A stretch of 64,000 nucleotides of DNA from Quillaja saponaria (Eukaryota > Streptophyta > Magnoliopsida > Fabales > Quillajaceae). Where the stretch lies: the NCBI GenBank assembly GCA_029379385.1, contig CM055608.1:25356350-25420349 (forward strand). Direction: 5' to 3'. Made by a program: the position numbers and the translations under genes. Below the pieces are notes generated by a model that worked only from the letters and a program-made list of their open reading frames with translations, searched no databases and was not told the DNA's origin. Positions 25,157 through 36,700 of the stretch are shown here, piece after piece; position 1 is the stretch's first letter; every line of letters begins with the position of its first letter.

Positions 25157-27052
25157 ATAGGCCAAATGTTAGCCAAAGGTGAATAAATAAAGTTTGAAAA
25201 TAGGTGACAACATCTATGGAAAAGGAATCATTTAGGTATTGTTGTATGTGATCTACTACATTGTTTTATCCCGATGTGCAAGGCATCCTAGGAGGAATTG
25301 ATGCTCATAGATGCATAGTCACTAATTGCGTAATGGCCAAAAAGACCTCGCGTTGAAAAAATGGAAGAGAGAGAAAAATACAAGATTGTGTAAAATATGA
25401 AAAAGGCAAAAAATTTCCTTGTTGAATAAAAAATCACCTAGAGTTATTATTATTATTAGGGGGAGGTCAGGGCTTGAACCCTGGACCATTGATAGCGTAG
25501 CTCAAATAGTTAGTACTTGTCCCTCACTATCTAGTGCTCGAGTTCGAGCCTTCCAGTGTAAATGACAAAAAAATAAAAAAGGAAGTTTATAAAGATTTCT
25601 CAGTCAAGCCTAAATGTATTGCATCCTAAAAAAAAGAAGTGCTTCTGTGGAGATCTGCCCAATCTTAAAGACACTGTATAAAATACTTTGAGGTAATTTC
25701 CAGTTATCCATGAATTCTCATCTACTATTATTGTATTCTTTTATTTGTTTATTGCTTATTATTCAAACCGGCACATGAATATAGTATGGTTTTCTGCAAA
25801 CAAAAATAATCTCCAGGAGTCTTGGTGGCCTATTTTTGAGATTTTAATTAACACTTGCCGTGGGCCCATCAACTTACTCACAAGTTTTTGCCTTGAAATT
25901 TTTGTAGCAGGTAAATTTGACTAGTTTGGTATATATATTGGATCTTCAGGGAAGAGTCATCAGAAGCTGTTCTCCAAACTGAGGGATGAAAATTTGAATG
26001 ATCCTCGTGTTGATATTATTATATGGAAGCATTTATTTTGCATTACTTCATCAAGTGAAGTTCATGATCAACACAAATGTACTAATTTTGGTTGGATTAT
26101 GTTTTATGTATGACTATCTCAGTAAGTTAGAATTATACAAGTCTATTGAAACCATTCGCTAGCTGAAAGAACAATGGTAACATGATGAAGTGATGCATGG
26201 ACTGGTTTAGAACTCATTAAAGAAAATTGTTCTTGGTTTTGGTCTAAACCAAAGCATATGTGAAGAAGCCACATAAAATGTGCCAACTTTAACAAGTAGA
26301 GCTTCTTAATTGGATTTCATAATTGACCAAGTAGTTTACCAATTATCTATGGTTGACTATACCTAACTAGAACACAAGAATTGAGAAGTTCAGAAGAAAA
26401 AAAATTTACTTCTTTTTTTCACATATTATTTACATCAATCATAAATTACAATACAACACAGTACTCTCAATTTAACAATCACAACATTAGATCCAACATG
26501 ATACTCTTAATTCAACAATTACAATGTTAGATTTCACACATAAAAATGATAAAATAACTTAAATAATTAATAAGATAAAATAATTAAATAACGAGAAATA
26601 AGAGAATGATAAAATAATTTTTTTTTTCCCTTACAAGATATAATAAATGAAATAATAATTTGTTTCACTTCTCTATATTTCAATTCAAATTTATATAATC
26701 GATTCGACAGAATTGTTATTATTTAAATTTCAACCCTCTTCATAGTATATAAAAAAGACAGATGAAGAATAATGGCATAGAGAACAGTGAGAGAAAACTT
26801 TTGTTTTTTAATAATGGTAAAAAATATATATATATATATTTAATCCATGTCTCAAATTTTCATTGAAATTTATTCCAAAAATTGATCCTTCAAAATATTA
26901 GTAGTGTGGAATGAACCAAATGTAAATACCTAGAATGACAGGCGAAACCTTGTCAACTACAAATTCCCTCTACGCCCCGCAGACGACCTTGGGCAGTTGG
27001 TGGGGTTTTGTATGACACTGTTAACAGAAAATACCAAAGAAGATCAGAAACG
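25157..27052. other. Intergenic and promoter region of the coiled-coil gene
   Basis: Apart from the SINE-like pieces at 25470-25585 no element ends or genes were recognised. 26420-26700 is very AT-rich, with short repeated phrases (AATTCAACAATTACAATGTTAGAT-like). The last ~120 bp are GC-richer and probably form the 5' UTR and core promoter of the gene at 27053. Confidence 0.4.
25470..25585 (+). mobile_element. tRNA-derived SINE fragment(s), two heads in opposite orientation
   Basis: On the plus strand TAGCTCAAATAGTTAGTAC (25498-25516) resembles an A box and AGTTCGAGCC (25541-25550) is a B box, followed by an A-rich tail. Immediately left, the minus strand carries a second B box in GGTCCAGGGTTCAAGCCC (25487-25470). 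The spacing fits tRNA-like SINE heads, but no acceptor-stem pairing is possible, so these are not tRNA genes. No clear target duplications were found. Confidence 0.5.
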
Positions 27053-30000
27053 ATGGGGGAATCTACGAAACCCAGCGACCTTGAACAATTGTTGAGGCCA
27101 TTGTATCAGAGAGCTGCTGAAGCCGAGGTAAGAATTAATTTCTTAATTCTGATTATTTTTAGAGACTCATAAGCATAAGCAAACTCATATATGGATTGAT
27201 CTGTTTGGACGCTAATATATCACCTAGGTGTTCGTATTTGCTTCCATTTCTGAAGTAGTATCCAAGTTATTTGATTTGTGTCAATTTATTTACCAATGGG
27301 TACCCAGTATCCATACAAAGTTGATGAATGTTGTGAAAAAGTTCTATTATCGTAATCTTCTAGAAAGGTCTAACTTTTGTGTAGTTGCTGTGGAAATTGA
27401 GTATCAGCATAGAGGATCAATGGGATTTTGAATTTTGTGTTTTTTGTTGGTTTTGTTTCCTGGAGTGATATGAACATACTTGCATTGCGCTATAATATGC
27501 CTTATGTTGACAACTATTGGTCTATCACGTCTGAAAGGCTTTTAAAAGTTGTGAATTATTTTACTAGGCATATTCTCTGTGACAAAAAACAAATCATTGA
27601 GGAGGTACGTCTGTTAAATTTGATTTAGTCTTAAAGAAATTTTTGAGAGGAAACTATTTCTGGAATCAGAATAGGTTACTTGGTTGAAACTATTTGGTTT
27701 TTAGTTCGTAGATATTGCCTTGTCAAGGGTGACTAGATGATCAAGTTCACTCATTCTTATGTGGGCCTATAGTGTATTTTATAGTTATGAACTTTGCAAT
27801 TTCAAATCCAAAATGATAATTGAACCTGCAAAAAAGGAACTTGTTTTGATGATACTGCTGCAAACCATCTACGTGAATTGCTTGTATTTTCTTATATCCA
27901 GTTAGGCACTTGTTTCTTTCTGTAAAATTCCAAAATTTGATTTCATTCTTCCTATTTACGTATAAGGATATAATTCATGTTATTCCTGCAATATTATATA
28001 CAATGACTATGTTGAGACTTAGATGCGTTTTTTTTATGTAATGATTCTGAAATCTCACCAAGAATCTAATTGTTAGATATTCTAAGCTCAAACTACAATC
28101 ATTAACTCAAACCTTGATTTTCTTGGAAAGAATTCTTCTTGTGTGCAAACATTGATTTAGACCTTAATCCTTCTATTTTTTAGCATGACTTTCCGCTTTA
28201 CCAACTACAAAAATTTGTCAATTCTTGCAATCTTGAATTTTGGGATTAAGGATTCTTGTTTTCTTATGACCTGTTGTGTGTGCTCTTGAGCTTGGACCTC
28301 TTCGAGAAATTAGAGATTTAAAGAATTGGTGGAAAATAATATCTGTACTTATCTACAATTTAAAGGAATGAAGGATTTAATCATGTTTATTTCATTTATT
28401 GAAGAAATACATATTATTTATTTTGTTCCAAAACTATGGACATCTGAAATTGGTGGTAGATAAAAGTCAAGGCCTATTATGATTTTTAATACATTGTTAA
28501 AAGACTTCCTAGAACTTGATTTCCGAATCTAATACATATTTTAAAATGGATAGTATAATGATATCTTTTTTCTGTTTTTTTTTTTTAATCATTGGTTGCT
28601 TTATTGCTTATATGAAGTGAGAATAAAAATAAATCATATTATCAACCCCCGCCACATCTTACATATTTCTGTAACAGTGCTACCTATCCTTGATAAGAAT
28701 AGCTGGTAGTCATCTATGTATATATTCCTTGATGATTAGTGTGCTGCTAATCCCTGTAGTAATATTAGTTGAAGAGCTAGAGTTCTCTCATCTTGTTTGT
28801 TGACTTGCCTAATATAACTTGCGCTATCTTTTGTCTACTGAAGCTTCTTTGATTAAGACCTACTTTGGGATATCCCATATTGCCCACTTTCTCCTCATGT
28901 AACACTGACTCCTGAGGGTCCATTACATGGATGCTATATATATTCTACAAAATTACTGGGATTTATGTTTTTCTTAGAGTGCGGAGGATGAATAGTTATA
29001 TATCCTCATGTAGCTTGTATAGAAAGTACCAGGTTTCACTTATTAAGTGGAGAAAGAAGATAAAAGAAAAAAGAAAAGAGCAATCTTGGGTTGTTTTCAT
29101 GTCATGGTGTGCTTCTTGGTCTCAACTTTCAAATACTTGTATGCCAATTTTGTTTTATTCATGTTTGGCACCAATTGAGTCTTTTAGACTTATTTTGTGT
29201 ATAAGATGTTTTTAATGTTTTATTGTTTCTCAAACTTAATAGCTTTCAATGAGCAAATACAAGAGGTTTTTCAAACCAGAAGAGATCTTTATCCTTTTTA
29301 TCTTTAAATATTTCAAACTTTGAATTTTTTTGATTCTCATCCAGATAAGAAGTTTCATAAATTGATAGAAAGAATATAGTTGTGCTCAAATTTGCTCACC
29401 AGAATATGTTTCTTGTAGGATCGCTTGTCAATAATTGAAGCTGCCCTTTCTGATAAGAATGGTAGGTTCTGAGGCACTCAATTTAATCAATAGCATTTTC
29501 ATAGTCATGATCTGTATTTCTATGATTCCAAATGGATGTGATCCTAAATTCTTACCTGCACATAACAATTCATTCAGGTGTTGGAATTGGTGATGCTTCG
29601 AAAATGATATCTGACCTTCGAAGGAAGCTAGAAGATGCCAACACTGAGCTAAAATATGCTAATGCAGAGCTAATTTCAGAAAGAGAGAAGGTTGTGTCCA
29701 CAGCCCCATACATATCCTGGTGTGGTTTCATGTAGAAAAATATTGAGAGTGGCTAAAATATCTTCACTTATGTCTTGCAGGCGCAGAAGCTTGCTGCAGA
29801 AAATGCAAAACTTCAATATCGTACAATCCATCTTGTGCAGGCAGTGAAGGAGACAGATCTCAAGTTAGAGCAAGTGAGTTTTATTAATCACTTGTGGCCT
29901 ATAATTTGTAGATTAAGGATTAAAAGCTTGTATAAAGTTTTTACATGGATTTAAAGTATTACTGTATTAGAACACCTCTCAACCATATGGGGGTTAGGAA

Positions 30001-31724
30001 GGGTGATTCAAAAGCCTCTCCTAATATGGATATGCTTCAAGGGTCTAAGGTTAATTCTACTGAAGGAAGGTTGACTAAAAAGTGTTACGGATTTTAGGTT
30101 TAAAATTGGGTTCGTTTACCTTCTTATAGCTTTGAGGGCACTCTTATCATGAGGTTTTCTGTCATGGTAGATTTTCTTCACTGTTTTTTTTTTTTTTTTT
30201 TTCAGTTAGATTCCCTGGCCAAGGAGTGGTTTACATCTATTTATAGTCTCGATAACCCTGCATTAATAATTCTTTTTTTTTCTTTCATTTTCCCAAAAGG
30301 AGATTTTTGGTGTTATGGCTCCCAGCATTGGTGCTCAGTGGAGATTTTTTGATGTGGTTAGGTTTCCTAAATATAATGAGGATTTTGGTGATTGCTGATT
30401 ATATTTGAGTTTGCAGATGGTTTTTACTTAGGTACTTTGGTTTGAGAAGCCAAAGCCATATATTTTCTTTTGGTAAAATGCTTTACTGGGTGCTTCCGTT
30501 AGCTATGAAAAATGGAGACTTCTGCCTAATGCCTAGTGATATGTCCCCGTGTCATGTTCTGTTGGCCAGGACACAGCATCCCTACACGACACACACACAT
30601 TGAAGTAAATGATAATTTTATATTTTTTTCAATTTTTTCTGTTTTCATGGTCGTGCTTCTTAGTGTACTACTTTTAATTTTAGAATCTGGTTGTGACTTT
30701 TCAAAGTTTGAAATGCAAAAATAACATCATCAATCTAGAGTGCCAAAAAAAATTGTCTATATGGGCCATTGTCATGCACATTGTTATGCCACAGCTAGTG
30801 AAAAGTTACAATATTCATGAATCACGAGGTTACCTCAGCACTAGCAATAGAGACTTTGATAGTTTTTTTATGGAGTGTGATTTGAGGGATTTGTAATGCG
30901 TAATTCACATGGTTTATCGGCAGAGAGTACCCACTTTCTTCATACAAATTCTTGGGAAGAGGTAGATTTGGTTCAGGAGATTTTTTGTCTCTCCAGTTCC
31001 GTTTCTTATAGAGTTCAGTAAAATCAGCTGGTTCCTACCCATTTTGCCTATATGTGAGAACAATGTTGGTTTTCTCCTGATCAGGTGAGGTAGTGGGGCT
31101 GAGATTTTGAGGTTGAAGGCTGGAATGTTTTTTCTTTTATAAAGTTAAGACCCCTTAAAGACAAAATTTAAATCTTGAAATGTTTAGGTTCTTGGAGATA
31201 TTCGTTAACAGATGCAGGAGATTCTTCTAGAAATAAATGCTTTAGGTAGATTGAAAGTGAGGGGAAAACTTGGAAGTTTCAATTTATTGTAGAGCCTATT
31301 CATCGATGTCTTTCACATTTTTTGCTTTCTTTTTTGGCCTCAATGAGTTTGCTGGTAATTAATCTTTTGAGAAAGTACATTACCTGGGGACATAGTGATG
31401 TGGAAAAGAATTATGATTATTACCCTTTTATACAAACAAAGCCAGACTTTCTTGCCATGGATATGAATTTAATTTAAAAGCTGATCTTGAAGTCTCTGTA
31501 TAAGTTACATGTGAAGTTTTGGAAGTCAGTTCTAAGGTTGTTTATTTCCCTCTCTTTTGTTGTACTTCTTTTCATGGCAATCAGAAACAATGGTTAAGCC
31601 GAGTATGTGCCCAATCCCCTTGTTGGAAATAAGATTTAAAAAAATTTCCTTCGAATTGGTTTTGTGGCTAAAATGACTGTGAACTCCTTTACTGCAGGTG
31701 AAAACGGACAGAGGGGCTTCTTGA
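27053..31724 (+). CDS. Small coiled-coil protein of unknown function, about 116 aa, 5 exons
   Basis: Predicted exons: 27053-27127, 29419-29461, 29578-29690, 29781-29873 and 31698-31724, all with GT/AG borders and compatible phases, giving 351 nt. The protein starts [20 protein letters not shown] and continues [19 protein letters not shown]. It then has a heptad-like charged helix ([20 protein letters not shown], then [20 protein letters not shown]) and ends [12 protein letters not shown]. About 90 of the 116 residues are predicted coiled coil. There is no signal peptide, membrane segment or catalytic motif. I have an impression of similar small coiled-coil proteins in other plants but recognise no assigned function. 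Exons 1-4 are well supported by frame and charge pattern. The last exon (9 codons including the stop) is the weakest part, because reading on past exon 4 would add different residues. Confidence 0.75.
30183..30203. repeat. Poly-T tract in intron
   Basis: About 20 consecutive T, followed by CAG. It looks like a splice acceptor, but the sequence after it does not continue the coiled-coil frame. A pseudo-acceptor or the tail of an old retroposed piece is more likely. Confidence 0.5.
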
Positions 31725-33797
31725 ATTTGTGAGCTGAGATCAACATTCTTTTTGGGTGCTTTATAGTTAATATCAGTGATATTAGATGACAGCTTATGGT
31801 GCTCTTTACAGAATAGTAATGCCAGTGCTCATATCATATGTTTGGTATATGTGGTCATTGCTATGCCTGTGGAGGATCCCATTTTATACAACAATATTAT
31901 GATCTATTAGACTCTGCTTATGGTCGTGAATGATAGGAGCATGAAAAGATGTCCTTTTTGGCTGAAGGTGTAAACTCCTATAACTCGTTGGGCATGTAAT
32001 CCAATCAAATGTGGTAGATGAATGTCTTTGTTAGTGAATCAACTCAAGTTGTTTTCCCTTATTGCACTCATTGCTCCAAAGACATTATGTTCTGACTTCA
32101 CCTCATCGAATGTAGTATAAACTTTCACTGAATTTTGTTTATGATGGAATCTTCTATCTCTTGTTTTAGTTTGTTTACCCAGAATTCATTTTGTTCGATT
32201 TTTCCTGTAACGGATTTTAAAAGAATTACAGACAATCGTGTTCACTTCTGTTTGCTTGCTGCTAAATTATAGGAAAGTATAAGAAAGCAGTATCTATTTA
32301 ACAATTTTCATTTCAGACGGAATATAAATTAAGAAAGGTGATTACATAAGAATTTATTATAGGTTTAATTTATATATCTTATATCTCTGCGAAGTTCCTT
32401 ATGCTTTGTTGAGAGTTTGAGGGGGATAAGAAACTGAGACTAGGGGTTAGTATGGTGCAGGAATGGATAGGACAAGCGTCATTTGGTTGTTGTAAGAAAA
32501 TTAAAGAAAAAATTGGAAGGACACGTGTATTTTTATTTGGTTCAAAAGAAATAATGATACGTTCACATTTGTACCCTTGTCTTCTTTTGTAATATTTTCC
32601 ATTTTGTCTTCTGATAATATTACAATTACGATCCGGATCTTTGAAAATGCAATTTGAAAGGTAAAGTTTATCCTATCACGGCTGTGGTGTCCTTAGACAT
32701 TCTCTTTCTAAAATAAAATTTGACATTAATATAATAATAAATTAATTGATAGATTTTTCACCTGCATCATTTTTGAGAAATTATAACTTGTTTTAAAAAA
32801 AGTTAAAGTCATGGAGCAATTTTAAAAGAAAAACTAAATTATTTGAGTATATTATTCTCTGTATATGATATTTTTTAAAAGTTATTATTATTATTATAAA
32901 AATAAGAAAATGCAATGTTAAAAAGAAATCAAAACATGTAAATTTCAAAGGCAGAAAAAAAAAAAAGTTTAGAAAGAATTAACAAATATTTTAAAAACAA
33001 ATTTAATTTATTTATTAATATCAATTAATGTCAAGTTTTATTTTGACAAAAGAGTACTTAGGGATGGGGCGAGGAAATCTTTACAACGTTATTATATAGT
33101 TAATGGATGGACTTCTGGAATATTATTTTTACATATACTACCAAGACTTGAGTAGATGGAATTTACTGAAGCTTATCTATGAAAATAACATTTCCAATCA
33201 ATTAGTCAAACTTTTAATTCGATGAGCATTCGAGTATAGTTCGACTAGTATCTTAGCAAAAATGGAGAGACAAACAAGTGATGCCAATGCATCATATTCT
33301 CATATTCACTCAGTCCTTGTACAGTAATATGTAGAAATAAAGTAGACCTACAGCCCCATGCAAACATATTGTATTTAACAACTGACAGAAGAGTTACCCT
33401 TTACAATATATCATTAAGTACTCACATATCCTATGAAACATGAAGACCTTCAGTACTCCCTATATATTGAAATAACAAAATAAAGATATTTTAGCAATAT
33501 ATGAAATGTCATCATTACACAAAATTGTAGATCCTCAAACTCCTGTGAAGGAACCTACAAGGGAGGACACCTTTACTCTTATACTATTGTATTATTTTTC
33601 TCCTTTTCTGTTTTGTTTCCAGTTTTTCCTTTGCAGTTGGGTATTGATAACAACCTGAATGCTATGTAAAACAGAATGAAGCTGTCTAAAATTGATGGGG
33701 AGATCCGAACAGGTCAAAAAACATACCATGAAAGCATGGCAGAAGGAAAGAGACGAGAATGTAATGGATGACCAGTATTTACACCCAGCATCGAAAT
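31725..33797. other. Convergent 3' region between two genes
   Basis: Contains the 3' UTR of the plus-strand coiled-coil gene and, from about 33300 to 33797, that of the minus-strand SAP-like gene. 32700-33060 is extremely AT-rich. No further gene or element was identified. Confidence 0.4.
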
Positions 33798-36700
33798 TCA
33801 CCGACCAAGTTTACTGACTATTAGTTCAAGAACAGCTGATTTTGGAAGTTTATCAACTAATAGTTTTAGAAGGGGCAGTTTTGCAAGCTTGCTGCACTTC
33901 AACCCGTGCGACTTTGCAATTTCCTTCAAATATTCTACTGTCAACTTTTTCAAATCAAAACTTACAGAAGGCAGCTGAGCTGGGGCCTCAAAGTGAGAAT
34001 TAATAGCCGAGTACAGCTGGATGATCTGAAGGTCTTCCTTGTTTCCATTTTTAATAGCACCCTCATGTGAATTTGTTAAGTCTCCCTTGACAGTAGAATT
34101 GCCAATGATTGGTAACGTCAAAACTTTCTTATTTGTCTTTCCTGAGTCTGAAATTGAGTTGATGCTATCAGAAGGAGCAACACCATGCTGTTCAGCTTCA
34201 TACTGGCCAGGTTGCGCTGGTCTTTTAGTGCTCTTACCGATCAGAGATTTATTTGAAGTGCCACTGTCAATGCTGGTTCCAGATGTTCGTTGCCTCTTGA
34301 ATGACACAGCAGAAGATGAATTTGAAACAACTTCTCTTAGATGATGACCTGGTTCTCTATAACTAAGTGCATCGGACTCGGTTTTCCAATTTTCCTGTTT
34401 TTTTGGTTTTGAAAGCAAACCCATATTAGCCTTACTAATATTATCCACATTTTTTGTTTCCAGGACTTCGTTTTGCAGCTTCCCTTCATCCATCAGCTGT
34501 GACTTGGTTCCATCTAGGCGACTCTTTCTTTGCAGTTCTACGAGTGAAACCAGTGCAGAGGGTGCAGTAAGCATAAGACTAGCATCTTGAACATCCATTG
34601 CATGTAGAGAATTTTTGCTCTTTCGTTCTGTTGGGGAAAATAATTCAATATCAGTCATCTCTTGAGCCTTTTCTCCTTGTACAGGAGTTTTCTTTTTACA
34701 TACTTTAGAAGATGACTTCACAAAGTCCATTTCTTCAGTTGGAGCAACCTTTGATGCTTTCATGCAGTCCTTTCGTACAGTTTTTGTGGCAAAATCACAT
34801 AGCTTTTGATCTAAATCACAGTTTTCATTTATTGCTTTTTGGGAAGCACCTAATCTGGAGTCGAGACACTTTTTCCTCCCCTTGAGGCCACTTGTGAGTT
34901 TAAAAGCATCTGCTGTAAGATCTTTGACAAAAACATTTCCTGGCTGCAAATCTTAAGAAAATGAAACATGAGTAAAACATTACCTACACATGTAACATAA
35001 AGTGACTTGAGTAAAGCAAGCTATGGACCAAAAAACAAAAGGAAAGACCAAAAGTTGAAGTAGGCTTCTCACACCTTGAATCTTTTCAGTAGATTTCCCT
35101 TGCCATCGAGAAGTGATGAATTCAAGATTTCACTTCTGTCGGTAACAGAAAGTTTGCAGTCTCTGACCTCGTTATTTCTGGCTACTTCTAAGCTTGATTG
35201 GCACAATCTTATTATCCGGTCAGAATGACCAATTGCACATCTGATAGAACCTGACTCGTGACTTTTCACAAGATCTTTAGCAAACTTTCCAATGAACAAA
35301 CAGCAAAAGAATTTGTTAGCATACACAGGATAGTTCTCTCTAGGAGGAATGAGTTGGAGAAGCCTCCAATCACACAAATCCAGGGAGTATGACCAACATC
35401 AAAGCTAAAGGTTTAGCTAAACTATACTATTTTTTGTCCCCAAACGTTTTTTTGCTTCAATTATATTTCTTGAAATTTTCTATTGGGCAGAAATGGTTTC
35501 CCAAGCATGATTTCTGTTAGCACTGATGGAAATGTACGTGACATCCTATTTGGACAACTTATCCAGGTAAGTTAATGATTGGACAAAACAACATAGAGAT
35601 GAACATTTTGAAAGATCACATGACCAACTTGTGACATCTTCCTTTTATTCCTCTGGTTTTACCAGCTCACTGAGATTGAATTTGCATTCTACAAACTCAA
35701 AACTCCATTGCTCTTAAATCATCCTAAAACCTCACTGGGAATCACAGGTACAGACAATTCAGCAGGTCATTTCTCTCCCAAAAAACCAAGATCATCCTCT
35801 CCTCCCTTGCTTTCTGTATACGTTACTACATGAAACTGAGTTGAATCATATCCATGCAGGCCCAGAAGCCAAAAAGAATATAGCACTAAGAATCACAAGA
35901 ATAATCAACAAAATGTCTATTGATTGTTGAAGATACAGCCCTTCTTGAATTTTTGTCACTTTGCTCATTGGAGTTGCAGCATCCATCAGTTAGGTGCTTT
36001 GTAGAAAATGTAATCCAACAGCAAGGAATACAATCACCATTTCATCCAACCTCTACAAGGAAAACTATTGCAAATAGTGTGAGAAAATACACGAAGAATG
36101 ATTATTGTTGCTGCCTTGCTGGTAGAGGCTAGGACAAGGATTTAGCATGATTTTAGATTTAATAAAAGGAGATGAGCTTATTTTGTTCATAATATAACAA
36201 TGCAAAAATTAAGGTTCTGACATCTTCACCATTAACAATTTTTTTTTTAATTTCCCATGAGTCAGATACAATTTTAGACAAGTATCCTTAAAATGTTGAC
36301 TTATTGATTTGGAGTTAGTGTTGTTCAGTCACCTTACAAAGTTATAGAACCAAAACATAATGAAAAGTAAATTATCACAGTTGTTTGTGTAAAATGTCTT
36401 CTTCTTTTTTTCCCGTTCTTATTTGGATTTAGGTAATCATACTGTCATACTTTATCTTACATAAAGAAGTAGAAGAATACAGATTGAACAGGGTAGAGAT
36501 TGAAAATAAAGTGTAACTGAAGAAGGGATAAAAGGAAAAGAAATTATGGCATGGGAAGCAATATTGTAGCTGAAGAAGATTGTTGTTACACACCTTCAGG
36601 TGAAATGTGCATCCATGTGCTCTGATAGACACTACCTCTAATTAGTCAGAAGTAATTCAGGTTGAACTAAACCTAAAATGACTAGAAACTAGCAAAGGAG

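Noticed and set aside
25495..25555. Possible tRNA gene on the plus strand
   Set aside because: Box-like motifs are present but no cloverleaf can be formed; a SINE head fits better.
28931..29215. 94-codon open frame in the first intron of the coiled-coil gene
   Set aside because: Composition is typical of translated AT-rich intron, with no homology or splice signals.
30204..30352. Extra exon of the coiled-coil gene after the poly-T tract and CAG
   Set aside because: The reading frame after the apparent acceptor is not coiled-coil-like and ends without a convincing donor.
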